From Aedes albopictus (lineage: Eukaryota > Arthropoda > Insecta > Diptera > Culicidae): a stretch of 64,000 bases of DNA. Made by a program: the position numbers and the translations under genes. Positions 23,982 to 33,415 of the stretch are shown here, in pieces (position 1 is the stretch's first letter; every line of letters begins with the position of its first letter). The notes beneath the pieces are model-generated. The model had not been told where the DNA came from, did not search any database, and saw nothing but the letters and a program-made list of their open reading frames with translations. The stretch spans positions 318,600,739-318,664,738 of the forward strand of contig NC_085137.1 of NCBI RefSeq assembly GCF_035046485.1, read 5' to 3'.

Positions 23982-24378
23982 AACAGGTTGAACATCATTC
24001 AGACTTCTCATAAAGTTGCTGCGGTTGCTGAATATTTGCGGGTTAAACCCAGAGATCAGGCAGATCAGATGAAGCTCTCAAATATTCATGAACTACCATC
24101 CAGATAGAAACCGGCGTCAACGAGTGACCTGAACAGTAAACCGATTTTGTTCACCGATGATTTGTTTTTGATAACGAAAAGTGCTCATAAAGCCACATCT
24201 GCAAAGGCGTGAGTACCCAGCACAACCATGCTGAGGATGACGGGTTCGATTCCCGGTCAGTCCAGGACCTTTTCGTGAAGGAAATTTCCTCGACTTAAAT
24301 GAGCATGTAGTATTTTCGAGCAAGTCACACAAAAGTAATTGGCAAAAGAAGTTTTTAGTTAAAAACTGTGAAAGTACT

Positions 24379-24448
24379 TGTAGGAGATAAAATAAGAAAA
24401 TTTCAAACAAATCAAACAATTTCATTTATTCTTATTACATCTCCTACA
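24379..24448. mobile_element. 70-bp inverted-repeat microelement inside a SINE
   Basis: Starts 'tgtaggagataaaataag' and ends 'cttattacatctcctaca', about 30-bp imperfect inverted arms around a short centre. The flanks 'agtact' and 'agtgct' are a possible imperfect target duplication. The sister SINE at 43830-44126 lacks it, so it is a discrete insertion. Confidence 0.65.
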
Positions 24449-24502
24449 GTGCTCATAGAACAAGCTAAGAAGCATGCGTTGTCCCTGTAGGGACGTTTCG
24501 CC

Positions 24503-24583
24503 AAGAAGAAGAAGAAGAAGAAGAAGAAGAAGAAGAAGAAGAAGAAGAAGAAGAAGAAGAAGAAGAAGAAGAAGAAGAAGAAG
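24503..24583. repeat. (AAG)n microsatellite, about 25 units
   Basis: A near-pure AAG run, with one change to 'gacgaaag' at its end, forming the SINE tail. It generates spurious homopolymer frames on both strands (Arg, Leu, Phe, Ser runs). Confidence 0.97.
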
Positions 24584-24707
24584 ACGAAAGAAAACATGTG
24601 TCTTGAGTACCAGACGCGCATTGAAGTTGAGAAGCTGTTTTAGGAGCATATATGACGAAGTCACACCCCGAAATTTCAAGAGCACAAATCTGAAGAACCA
24701 AATGACG

Positions 24708-24862
24708 CCCAGTCAACACATGATCGCATATAATGTTGGTTAGGATGCAAAAGTGGAGGCGATATACGTACACTTAACACGCGGTTTAATGGAAGCAGGT
24801 ACGCATATGGCCTCCACTTTAGCATCCTATTCAACATCATATAAGACTTTGTGTTATCTGGG
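24708..24862. mobile_element. 155-bp MITE, 'cccagtcaac...tctggg' family, compact copy
   Basis: Left end 'cccagtcaacacatgatc', then 'gcaaaagtggaggcgatat'; right end 'catatggcctccacttta', then 'tttgtgttatctggg'. The roughly 50-bp TIRs match the larger copy at 10536-11694. Nonautonomous. Confidence 0.75.
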
Positions 24863-25230
24863 CGGTATATGCTGTAAAGGTGGTCGATTGGTGACCTGCT
24901 GGTGCCAGTCAAATACGAGACCCTAAAGACGTATATGCATCTGTCATAGGATGCAAACACATTATTGGAATCTAGATTGGAAATCAAAGGAACAGCATAT
25001 CACTCGATTTTATACTCAATGTTCTAGTACTTTCACCACACTGTCCATAAACACAAAACTGTCATCGCCTGGATTTCCCATTCACATGGTACTATTGTGC
25101 TTTTATGTGAAGAATAATAAACATAATATAAAAATATATCGTCGGAAAATCATGCTTGCAATGGAAAAACAGTGTTTTGTCATAAATGTGTTCTTCGAAA
25201 AAAATGAAAAAATATCAAATTTTTTTCAAA
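24863..25230. other. Interior of the 3.2-kb element; no gene
   Basis: AT-rich sequence up to the right TIR. A frame of 131 codons (24951-25346) runs through the TIR and has no recognised domain. Confidence 0.4.
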
Positions 25231-25374
25231 AAAAAAATTGTTCTAGACCCGCCGATAGAACTTTCTCCTTTAAGTCTCACATGAAAGGGGGGACCCTTAG
25301 CTTTCGTTTGGTGGGTGTCTTAGCGATACCGATTTTTTTAAATTAATGTTGTCCACCAGACACACCGTGAAGTG

Positions 25375-26469
25375 CCACCTGGAACAGCGGAGTGCGACAA
25401 AATCTGCCGCGAGCCAAAATGTTCAGAGATATGGACGGAGGCCTCTTGACGGACGCACGTGAGGTGATCGAAAGGTGGAAGCAACACTTCGACGAGCACC
25501 TGAATGGTGTGGAAGACATAGGCACGGGATACCACGACAACGAAGGGAACGACTACACACGCCAATACAGCAGAGGACGGAAATGAGTCAACTTCCACGC
25601 TGAGGGAAATTAAGAATGCCATTCATTAGATCAAAACCAACAAAGCAGCTGGTAAGGGTGGAATTGCAGCTGAACTCACCGGTCTGCACCGGTTGATAGT
25701 CAAGATCTGGGAAAACGAACAGCTACCGGAGGAGTGGAAGAAAGTGGAAGAAATGTGAGAACTTCAGAGCGATCACTATTTTGAATGCTACCTACAACGT
25801 GCTATCCCAGATCATCTTCCGTTGTCTGTCACTTAAAATGAATGAATTCGTGGGAAGTTATCAAGCCGGCTTCATCAATGGCCGGTCGACAATGGACCAG
25901 ATCTTCGCCATACGGCATATCCTTCAAAAATGCCGTGAATACCAGGTTCCAACGCATCACTTGTTTATCGACTTCAAAACGGCATACGACAGTATCGACC
26001 GTACAGAGTTATGGAAAATCATGGACGAAAACAGCTGTCCTTGGAAGCTGACTAGACTGGTTAAAACAAAAATGGACGGTGTGCAAAACTACGTAAGAGT
26101 TTCGGTTGAACTATCCAGTTCATTCGAATCTCGCCGGGGACTGCGACAAGGTGACGTACTCTCAAGCCTACTCTTCAGCATCGCTCTTTGAGCTGCAATA
26201 CGACGAGCCGGGCTCAACAGCCGGGGTACGATTTTCACAAAATTCGGTCAATTTGTGTGCTTTGCGGATGACATGGACATTATCGCCAGAACATTTGGAA
26301 AGGTTGCAGAACTGTACACCCGTCTGAAATGCGAAGCAGCAAAGGTAAGACTGTTGGTGGATGCGTCCAAAACAATGTTCATGCTGGCAGGCGGAAAGTG
26401 AACACGACCGGGTCCGTCTAGGTATTAATGTGATGATAGACGGGGATATCTTCGAGGTTGTGGAGGAAT
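25375..26469 (+). pseudogene. RTE-clade reverse transcriptase fragment (copy B, piece 2)
   Basis: Continues the RTE copy after the 3.2-kb insertion. It shows 'GGLLTDAREVIERWKQHF' (from about 25437), then the RT fingers and palm: 'FVGSYQAGFINGRSTMDQ' (within 25781-26191), 'FIDFKTAYDSID', 'ESRRGLRQGDVLSS', then after a frameshift 'FVCFADDMDIIARTFG' with the catalytic FADD box near 26258-26275. A stop near 25576, at least two frame changes and a short deletion before 25781 disable it. It ends at 'EVVEE' (26469), where the 26470-33001 element is inserted. Confidence 0.85.
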
Positions 26470-27386
26470 CCCAACTAACAATTGCAAGTCGCAAACAAGC
26501 AAGCTTGCTGAATTGTTGCTTAATAATGGTAATGATAGCTGAACTAAAATTATGCTCTACACATTACTGTTTAAATGATTTTTCAATTGAGAAAATAGTC
26601 AATGTTCGACTTTCTTCATCGGTATCAACAATGATAAATTAAAATACTTTTCAAAAGTTTAAAAAGACATTTATTCGACAATCATTGGTTCCTTAACAAA
26701 AGAGTTGACCAAAACATGTGTCTGCATCTTATTAAGCTGATGTATCGATAAGCATATGCTCCTGAACAATGTGCTTTTCACTTGTCAAATAAACGCCTTC
26801 AGCCCGTCATAGTTTGACTCGAAACTTTGTTCGGATTATGGGATAAATCATGGCTAAAACTGTTTAGACAACCAAGTTATTAAAGAACCAAAATTTTAAA
26901 CGAATCATATAAAATAAAACACAATAGAATTATATAGTTCAGGGGTTTTCAAATCGTGCACCGCGGTGCACTTGATGCACCGCAGAGCTTTGACAAGTGC
27001 ACCGCATGACGTGAAAATTCTGTCTTCACTTTACATACTTTATGTGAAAATGAGTATGAGGGAGCTCCACTGCAAAACTTTTCCAACGAATCACCAAAAA
27101 AATCTTCTTGTTTCTCGCCGGCGAAGGGGGAAGTGTCGTTTTTGTATTGAAAAGTCTCCATATATTTACGAACAAAAATGAGAGAAATTAAAAACATTCT
27201 CGTTAAAATCAGTATTTTTTGTGTTTCATATACGTGCTTTATTACAATTGACGTACTCACCGTAATCATCAACCTTTTTTCTACCCGGAACATCTGGAGT
27301 GCAACCGTAACCAGTGCCAAACAGTTTGTAATTTCACCAAATTCACCTGTAGTGCAAACGTTGTCCAAAACGCCAAAACCCCAAAC

Positions 27387-28175
27387 ATGGCTGTCTCTGT
27401 TTGTTGTGCATGCACGGGTGAACTGGATAAGGCAGAAGAAATCGTTTGTAAGGGCTTCTGCCGATCGACCTTTCATCTCAAGTGTGCGCAGCAACCTGAT
27501 ACCATCCGTGATGCTGCTGCCAACTGTTCCCAAGTCTTCTGGATGTGTGTCGAGTGTACCAAAATGATGGAAAATGCTACATTTTGCCACGCAATATCAT
27601 CCACCAACAAGGCTATGGAGGTCATGAATGCTGAGCACAACAAGGCATTGACCGAACTCAGACAGGAGATGGAACAAAATACAGCAAAAATAAACACTAT
27701 TCTGAGGCAACTTCCCACCGCAGTACAACAAAAAACTGGAGGAGCAAGAAGTATTTCTAACTCCAACAACCGCAAACGGCCTCGTATTGACGAAGAGGAT
27801 GTTCAATCGGAAAGCGTGGTGACCGTAGGCACGAAAGAAATCGATCCCGATGTGAATATACCACTAGCAGAGAAGAAGATGAACGAAAACAAATTCTGGT
27901 TGTATTTGTCTGGTTTCAACCCACAAGCTTCGGAGGATGACGTACGAGGCTTGGTACAACGAAACCTGAACACCACCGATACTATTGAAGTCCGAAAGCT
28001 GGTTCCTAAAGGTAAAAATCTTGAAGAACTCACATTCGTGTCTTTCAAAGTTGGGGTTGGTTTACAACTAAAGGATTTGGCACTGCTAACATCGACATGG
28101 CAGAAGGGAATTACTTTCCGCGAATTCGATTTCCACCCTCGACCAACTTTTCAGTTTCAACATACTCAACAGTAA
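27387..28175 (+). CDS. CR1-clade ORF1 protein: PHD-like zinc finger, coiled coil, RNA-binding region
   Basis: 262 aa, starting at an ATG just after 'cccaaac' (good context). Residues about 6-60 hold a PHD-like cluster: CCAC near the start, 'CKGFCRSTFHLKC', then 'FWMCVEC'. Residues about 70-115 ('EVMNAEHNKALTELRQEM') look like a coiled coil. A basic stretch 'NNRKRPRIDEEDV' may be a nuclear signal. The C-terminal part from 'KFWLYLSGFNPQASEDDV' has the character of an RRM-like or similar ORF1 RNA-binding fold. Known role of the family: ORF1 protein coats the element RNA as part of the retrotransposition RNP; PHD domains in ORF1 are described for CR1-type elements. It stops with TAA at 28173-28175, and the ORF2 frame overlaps it. 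The frame is intact, which suggests a young insertion. Confidence 0.8.
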   Translation: MAVSVCCACTGELDKAEEIVCKGFCRSTFHLKCAQQPDTIRDAAANCSQVFWMCVECTKMMENATFCHAISSTNKAMEVMNAEHNKALTELRQEMEQNTAKINTILRQLPTAVQQKTGGARSISNSNNRKRPRIDEEDVQSESVVTVGTKEIDPDVNIPLAEKKMNENKFWLYLSGFNPQASEDDVRGLVQRNLNTTDTIEVRKLVPKGKNLEELTFVSFKVGVGLQLKDLALLTSTWQKGITFREFDFHPRPTFQFQHTQQ

Positions 28176-28233
28176 TGACATTGAAATTGTAAACACTGAC
28201 TCCACCTGCTTTGAAGCAATACGCTCGTCAACT

Positions 28234-31161
28234 TTGTGTTCTACACTTACGTCACGAAGCTCCCAAAACACCGATTTGCCTCCGACGGGCACACACGACA
28301 GACTGAAGAGCTCGATTACTGTGTATTATCAGAATGTTAGAGGATTGAGAACTAAGACTAATGCACTGTTTGCAGCTCTTTCTTGTTCTGATTATGACGT
28401 CGTCGTTCTAACAGAGACCTGGCTCAACAGCAATGTGTTAAGCTCCGAGCTAACAGATGAATATGTAATACATCGTTGTGATCGAAATGCTAATACTAGC
28501 CAGCATCTTCGTGGTGGTGGTGTTTTGATCGGAGTAAAAAAGAATATAACGAGCAGTATCGTGAGTGTTAGTGGATCAGACCGTTTGGAGCAGGTAGTAA
28601 TTCGAGCATCTATTGGAAGTGAGTCTCTAGTGGTGTGCGCGGTTTACCTACCACCGAACACAGAGCCTGATCGATATGAACAACATGCTGCTTGCATCAA
28701 TGAGCTCTGTGATCAGCTAGGAACACGAAACAGGGTAGTCGTCCTGGGTGATTACAACTTATCTCACCTTCGCTGGGCCTTCGATGAAGATATTGGTTGC
28801 TTAATCCCTATGAATGCCTCCTCCGAGCAGGACCTATCTTTGGTCGAAAATGTTATTGCTTCTGGTTTAAACCAAGTAAACCATATAACGAACGAAAACG
28901 GCCGTCTGCTCGATTTGGCTTTTGTGAATGGTACCAACATTTGTGAGATTGTTGAACCACCGCTGCCTTTGATGGTAGTGGACCGGCACCACCTACCATT
29001 TGTAATGATTATTGAAGCTTTGCATACACGTGCTGATGGAACCGATGACTACGCCGATGCTGTTTTTGACTTTGATCAATGCAATTACGAGGTTTTGAAT
29101 GCTGCCATTTCGCAAACAAATTGGATGGAAATACTAAACCAGGATTCTTTGGACGGTGCTGTGGACAGATTTTATGACGAACTAGACTCAATTTTCCGGC
29201 AACATGTACCCTTACGACGAAAATCGCAGCTGCCTAGGAATAAACAACCATGGTGGAACGGTGAACTAAGAAATTTGCGGAACAGGTTAAGGAAAGCTCG
29301 CAGGAAATATTTTCGATTGAGAAGTGATGATCGAAAAGCACAGGTGCGCGACTTAGAATGCCAATTCAATTCTCTGAACGCAGCTCGCTTTCAATCATAC
29401 ATTTCCCGACTCGAGAGTAATATGAAGGAAGACCCGAAACATTTTTGGAAATATCTGCGCAGCCGCACTTCGAACCACGGGATTCCTGAAATTGTCAACT
29501 ATCGTGGAGTAACATCATCAACGTTGGTCGAGTCCGCAAGCTTATTCTCGTCTTTCTTTCGAAGCGTGTTAAGTAATAACTCACCACCTTTGTCTGAAAC
29601 GTACTTGAACAGACTGCCGACTTTCGATCTCAACCTTCCTACCACTGTCTTTACGGAACGTGCCGTCTTCGCAAAGCTACGTGATGTGGACAACTCCAAG
29701 GGACCAGGATCCGATGGGCTGCCGCCGTCTTTTATCAAGGAATGCGCTACTTCTTTAGCTCTCCCTGCATCGGTTCTCTTCAACCGCTCACTGGCAGAAA
29801 ACATTTTTCCGTTGAAGTGGAAGGAGGCGTTAATCACACCCATTCACAAAGCCGGGAATGTGCACGATGTCCAAAATTATAGAGGGATCTCCATTTTGAG
29901 CTGTTTTCCTAAGGTTTTCGAGAGCATGGTGTTAGATTTTCTGTACCCAGCGGTACAGAACATTATAGCCGTGGAGCAGCATGGCTTCGTCAAACAACGT
30001 TCAACAACTACAAATCTGATGAATTATGTGTCGATGATAATCGAAAATCTTGACAAACGCCGACAAATTGACGCAGTGTACGTGGATTTCTCGAAGGCTT
30101 TCGATCAAGTTCCCCACCAACTGGCAGTAGAAAAACTCAGAAGGTTTGGGTTTCCCGATTGGATGACCAGCTGGATCGCTTCATACCTCAACAACCGCTT
30201 TGCATCTGTAAAACTTGGGACAGTGAAATCGGAACCGTTTCTGATTACTTCAGGCGTGCCCCAGGGTAGCCATCTCGGCCCTCTTCTTTTCGTGCTTTTT
30301 GTGAACGATCTGTGTAGCGAACTGGATTCCTTCAAAACAATGTACGCCGACGACTTGAAAATCTTTCGCATCATTTCATCTCTAGTGGACTGCTGTGCGT
30401 TGCAGACGGACATCGAACGTGTTTTGGATTGGTGTGATAGGAACGGAATGGAGGTGAATGTGCAGAAATGCAGCACCATAACATTCACACGCATTCGGTC
30501 GCCGATTACGTTCGGGTATACAATGAAGGACTGTACCTTGAACAAAGTCTCCCTCATCAAAGATCTTGGTATCCTGCTGGATAGCAAACTTCGTTTCACT
30601 GAGCATATTTCCTCTGTGATTGCCAAGGCATATGCTGTACTGGGGATTGTGAAACGCAACACTCGCGAATTCAACGACGTTTACTGCCTCAAAACGCTGT
30701 ACATCTCTCTGGTTCGCAGCATCCTCGAGTATGGTGTGGTGGTGTGGTGCCCTTACCACGCAGTGCATATCGATCGCATAGAACGGGTGCAAAAGGCGTT
30801 TCTAAGATTTGCGCTCCGTGGGCTACCGTGGCAAAACCGTCTTCAGCTACCACCGTACGAGCACCGCTGTGCGCTGATCAGACTTCCAACACTGAGGGAT
30901 AGAAGAACGTTATTGCAGAGGCTATTTATCTTCGATTTGCTTGAAAGCAATATTGACTGTCCTGAGCTGCTATCGCGACTTCGGTTCAACGCACCTGAGA
31001 GAGTTACTCGGAGGATGGGATTTTTCCGGCAACCCCTGCAGCGGACGCAGTACGGTCAGAATAATCCACTGAATGTTTGTTGTCAATTGTTTAATGTTGT
31101 TTACTATCTGTATGACTTTAGCCTAAGTAGAAATGTTTTTAAATCAAGAATTAGTAATTAA
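28234..31161 (+). CDS. CR1-clade ORF2 polyprotein: APE endonuclease plus reverse transcriptase
   Basis: 975 codons if counted from the TTG at 28234, a nominal start. The frame is open further upstream into ORF1, but no in-frame ATG occurs before the endonuclease; the first ATG-encoded Met lies about 190 codons in. Endonuclease motifs: 'YYQNVRGLRTK' (31-41), 'LTETWLN' (59-65), 'VLGDYNLS' and a C-terminal 'DRHHLPFVM' (Asp-x-His type). RT motifs: 'HKAGNVHDVQNYRGISI', 'EQHGFVKQRSTTTNLM', 'VDFSKAFDQVPH' (catalytic Asp 618), 'SGVPQGSHLGPLLF' (673-686) and YADD (704-707). The C-terminal region contains 'LYISLVRSILEYGVVVW'. The product would nick target DNA and prime reverse transcription there. How translation starts is unclear: ORF1 ends in TAATG, but that ATG is out of frame. 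Confidence 0.85.
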   Translation: MCSTLTSRSSQNTDLPPTGTHDRLKSSITVYYQNVRGLRTKTNALFAALSCSDYDVVVLTETWLNSNVLSSELTDEYVIHRCDRNANTSQHLRGGGVLIGVKKNITSSIVSVSGSDRLEQVVIRASIGSESLVVCAVYLPPNTEPDRYEQHAACINELCDQLGTRNRVVVLGDYNLSHLRWAFDEDIGCLIPMNASSEQDLSLVENVIASGLNQVNHITNENGRLLDLAFVNGTNICEIVEPPLPLMVVDRHHLPFVMIIEALHTRADGTDDYADAVFDFDQCNYEVLNAAISQTNWMEILNQDSLDGAVDRFYDELDSIFRQHVPLRRKSQLPRNKQPWWNGELRNLRNRLRKARRKYFRLRSDDRKAQVRDLECQFNSLNAARFQSYISRLESNMKEDPKHFWKYLRSRTSNHGIPEIVNYRGVTSSTLVESASLFSSFFRSVLSNNSPPLSETYLNRLPTFDLNLPTTVFTERAVFAKLRDVDNSKGPGSDGLPPSFIKECATSLALPASVLFNRSLAENIFPLKWKEALITPIHKAGNVHDVQNYRGISILSCFPKVFESMVLDFLYPAVQNIIAVEQHGFVKQRSTTTNLMNYVSMIIENLDKRRQIDAVYVDFSKAFDQVPHQLAVEKLRRFGFPDWMTSWIASYLNNRFASVKLGTVKSEPFLITSGVPQGSHLGPLLFVLFVNDLCSELDSFKTMYADDLKIFRIISSLVDCCALQTDIERVLDWCDRNGMEVNVQKCSTITFTRIRSPITFGYTMKDCTLNKVSLIKDLGILLDSKLRFTEHISSVIAKAYAVLGIVKRNTREFNDVYCLKTLYISLVRSILEYGVVVWCPYHAVHIDRIERVQKAFLRFALRGLPWQNRLQLPPYEHRCALIRLPTLRDRRTLLQRLFIFDLLESNIDCPELLSRLRFNAPERVTRRMGFFRQPLQRTQYGQNNPLNVCCQLFNVVYYLYDFSLSRNVFKSRISN

Positions 31162-31266
31162 GTTTTAGTCTGTGCGACATAAAAATCGAAGACTGTAGAT
31201 AAAATAAAATCAAAATGTATGAACAACTTTCTCAGAAAGCTATCATGCATGCATGCACTTGCGATG

Positions 31267-31479
31267 TAGGGTCTTGCATCATTTGGGCAGGTGTACCTTT
31301 TTTGGGCATTTGCTGTTATAACTAAGTCATCTTTTTACCTAACAACCTAATTTTTGGAACACGGTTAGGTACGTACAGTATCTAACTTTATACAATAATC
31401 TTAATCAATTGATATGCAATTGTCTTAGTTATTGTGACAAGTGCCCAAAATAGGTACACCTGCCCAAATAGATCCTATC
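31267..31479. mobile_element. 'tagggtc' TIR element, copy 2
   Basis: Left 'tagggtcttgcatcatttgg' and right 'cctgcccaaatagatcctat', with 'aaaataggtacacctgccc' mirrored near the left. It is diverged from copy 1 at 10584-10800 but has the same layout and length. It lies just downstream of the CR1 3' end. Confidence 0.8.
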
Positions 31480-32590
31480 TTCACTTACTTTTCCTGAAGA
31501 TATCAGAGGGAGCTAGGTATCAATAAGCTTACAAGTTGTTCAACTATTGCTAATTCTTTGCACTAAAATATTTTTTTTTATTTTTACAATTGCTCTGGAT
31601 TTCTCTCATTTTATCCATAGTGTGGTATGATGCCTAATAAAATCGAGTAGCATTGCCCGGCTTTCCGCATTTCAGAGACATTTCTGAATGAATTCCAACA
31701 TAAATAGTTACTCAGGATAACTAAGAGTTGCTCCGGATTGCAGGGTCGAACAATTGTTTCACTCGTAATAAGCTCTGACAAAAAATGCAAGCCCTTCTCA
31801 TAATGCAATAAGCAAGTCCCTATGTATGCACTAGTGTAGATGTTACCGAGTTTTTGACAAACTTCAATCTGCGTTCTTTGACAATGATGAACAGGTGCAC
31901 CGCGAAGGATTCTTTACCTTAAAAGTGCACCACGAGTCAAAAGGTCTGAAAACCCCTGAATAGTTAAAAATTGAGTGCCAAGAGACGTAATCAACGTAAA
32001 AATTAGGCATTTATTTATTATTATTAGTCTGTAACAAGATACCTGGTACCTTGATTATTTTATTTTTTATCTTCCGCAGCAGTTCGATTGTACGAGACGC
32101 TTGGATCGATGCATTTGACATTTCAGCTGTCGTGTTTACTGAATATTGTTCCCACAGTCACCTAGATAACCAAACCATCGACACATTTTAAATATCCCTT
32201 AACATCCTTATGCACTATTTATTGAACATAATATCAAGATTCCATGACAAAAGCATAAATAAAAAAAAAATGCTTAACGGATTTTCCACTGAGAATGAGA
32301 AATTTACCTGAACAGATGCTGTGAATGCACCATGTCCAAGACCATACCGCACCACATATTGTCAAACATTTTTAAAGATCCATATTTAATAATAAAAATA
32401 AAAACATATTCATATCGCAATTAGCTCGTCTGGAAACAATTTCTTCAATAAGGACCAACACTTTTTGGCCGCATTCGATACAAGTTTTCTCACCGTGCTA
32501 TAAAAATACTGACAGCGAAATCAGAATGGAAAACACGTGTTCAGGAGTGATCATTATTGAGTCATGGGAAGATTATGTTTTGCTTTGGGT
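31480..32590. other. AT-rich filler of the nested hAT-like and TIR elements; no gene
   Basis: Up to 31958 this is the right part of the hAT-like element; beyond that it belongs to the outer TIR element. Only short frames, no domain or repeat family recognised. Confidence 0.4.
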
Positions 32591-32604
32591 GCTGCATCTC
32601 ACCA

Positions 32605-32700
32605 TCTCTAGGATGGCGCAGATAGGAAGGCATGCGGCTGGCAATCGACAGGACTCGAGTTCTAATCCGGATTTAGGTAATTTTATATGTAATTCTTGTT
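32605..32700 (+). mobile_element. Degenerate tRNA-like SINE head
   Basis: 'ggatggcgcagataggaagg' followed by 'catgcggctggcaatcgac' and a B-box-like 'gagttctaatccggat'. The A and B promoter boxes have tRNA spacing, but the acceptor stem is not complementary, so it is a SINE relic rather than a tRNA gene. The 3' extent is uncertain. Confidence 0.45.
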
Positions 32701-33002
32701 TCATAATAGGTGTTCTCAACATGAGAGCAAATAATTACTCTCGTGAGAGTTCAACATTTTTGCATTTTATTTTTTTCATTTATTTTTGCCAAAGCTTAAT
32801 AACAACTTTCTTGTCATTTATAAAACGCTTTGAACAACAAAAAATTAAGTTGGTGCACAACATGATGCTTTATAACTTCTCCAAATTTGTGTGAACAAAA
32901 CCCGAACATAGGTTGTATGTGAAAATAATTCAAATGTTATTCAACATTATGCTGAATTATTTCGTCATAATGGTGCCTGTTTAATGAGTGATTGTTAGTT
33001 GG

Positions 33003-33415
33003 GATTCATCTACGGCGGATTCCTACTGACGGCTGACAGCAATGCGCATCATCAGTGCAAGTCGTGCCTACTATGGACTCCAAAAGTCTAAAAGATTCAC
33101 CGACGCACCATATACAAGACGCCGATAAGACCGATGGTCATCTACGGACACGAGACATGGATCATGCTTTTCAAAGCCAAGCCGGAAGGATACGGTGGGC
33201 AGGGCATGTTGCAAGAATGTCGGACAACAATCCTGCATAGCTGGTGTCCACGACTGATCCGGTTGGTACAAGAAGGCGTGGAGCGCATAGAGCACGATGG
33301 ACGGACCAGGTGGAGCGTTACTTGGTGAGCATTATTCGTGATCGAGGATGGAGAGCGGCAGCCACGAACCGTGTAATATGGAGAAATATTGTTTATCAAA
33401 CTATTTAGAATATTT
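33003..33415 (+). pseudogene. RTE-clade C-terminal fragment (copy B, piece 3)
   Basis: Resumes exactly where piece 2 stopped ('ttcatctac' after 'gaggaa'). The remnant shows 'LLTAD', a short deletion, 'RAYYGLQKS', 'YGHETWIM', 'GRIRWAGHVARMSDNNPA' (about 33178-33240), then 'RTRWSVTW' and 'RDRGWRAAATNRV' in shifted frames. The 3' end is near 33410. Several frame changes and internal deletions make it nonfunctional. Together with 21428-22132 and 25375-26469 it forms one RTE insertion of about 2.2 kb spread over 12 kb. Confidence 0.85.

Larger units (their letters stand above)
24189..24583 (+). mobile_element. Feilai-like tRNA-SINE, copy 1, with expanded (AAG)n tail
   Basis: tRNA-related head with canonical B box GGTTCGATTCC at 24243-24253, then 'tcagtccaggaccttttcgt' and 'aaggaaatttcct', ending 'gggacgtttcgccaag' and (AAG)n. 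The same order is seen in the copy at 43830-44126. This copy is interrupted by a 70-bp inverted-repeat insert (24379-24448). I recognise it as the Feilai type of Aedes SINE; the exact subfamily is not assignable by eye. Confidence 0.8.
22128..25374. mobile_element. 3.2-kb DNA transposon with CACGGTGTGT termini and about 150-bp TIRs
   Basis: The element proper is 22133-25369. It starts 'CACGGTGTGTCTGGTAGAAC' and ends with the reverse complement 'CCACCAGACACACCGTG'. The TIR runs about 150 bp inward, including 'tcggtatcgctaa', 'acccaccaaacgaaagct' and 'atcggcgggtctagaacaa'. The host RTE sequence 'aagtg' is duplicated at 22128-22132 and 25370-25374, a 5-bp target-site duplication. The interior holds a SINE (23270-23445), another SINE (24189-24583), a MITE (24708-24862) and no intact transposase. 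The termini match a second element at 47201-51820, so this is a family. CAC-starting TIRs with a 5-bp duplication recall Transib, but superfamily is unproven. Confidence 0.8.
27270..31220 (+). mobile_element. CR1-clade non-LTR retrotransposon, near full length
   Basis: About 3.95 kb with a 5' leader (about 27270-27386), ORF1 (27387-28175), ORF2 (28234-31161) and a short 3' tail ending 'gataaaataaaatcaaaat' near 31220. No internal stop or frameshift lies within the two long frames, which contrasts with every RTE copy in the window. CR1 rather than Jockey is suggested by the PHD-like ORF1 and the 'SGVPQGSHLGPLLF' RT motif. The exact 5' end is uncertain. Confidence 0.85.
26940..31958. mobile_element. 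hAT-like nonautonomous element carrying a CR1 insertion
   Basis: Starts 'CAGGGGTTTTCAAATCGTGC' and ends 'GGTCTGAAAACCCCTG', with the subterminal word 'gtgcaccgc' repeated near both ends, typical of hAT. The flanks 'atatagtt' (26932-26939) and 'aatagtt' (31959-31965) fit an 8-bp target duplication with one base lost. The interior is occupied by the CR1 retrotransposon (about 27270-31220), a 'tagggtc' MITE (31267-31479) and AT-rich sequence. No transposase seen. Confidence 0.7.
26470..33001. mobile_element. TIR element (14-bp termini) grown to 6.5 kb by nested insertions
   Basis: The left terminus 'tcccaactaacaat' at about 26470 is mirrored by 'attgttagttggga' at about 33002. The flanking RTE frame reads gag-gaa on the left and ttc-atc-tac on the right, so removing the insert restores the RTE reading exactly, apart from a possible 2-bp AT duplication. 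Inside are a hAT-like element (26940-31958, itself holding a CR1 retrotransposon and a MITE) and a tRNA-SINE (about 32610). The element's own sequence is about 1.5 kb with no recognised transposase. Confidence 0.7.

Noticed and set aside
24412..24773. Poly-Arg, poly-Leu, poly-Phe and poly-Ser frames
   Set aside because: They are readings of the (AAG)n SINE tail.
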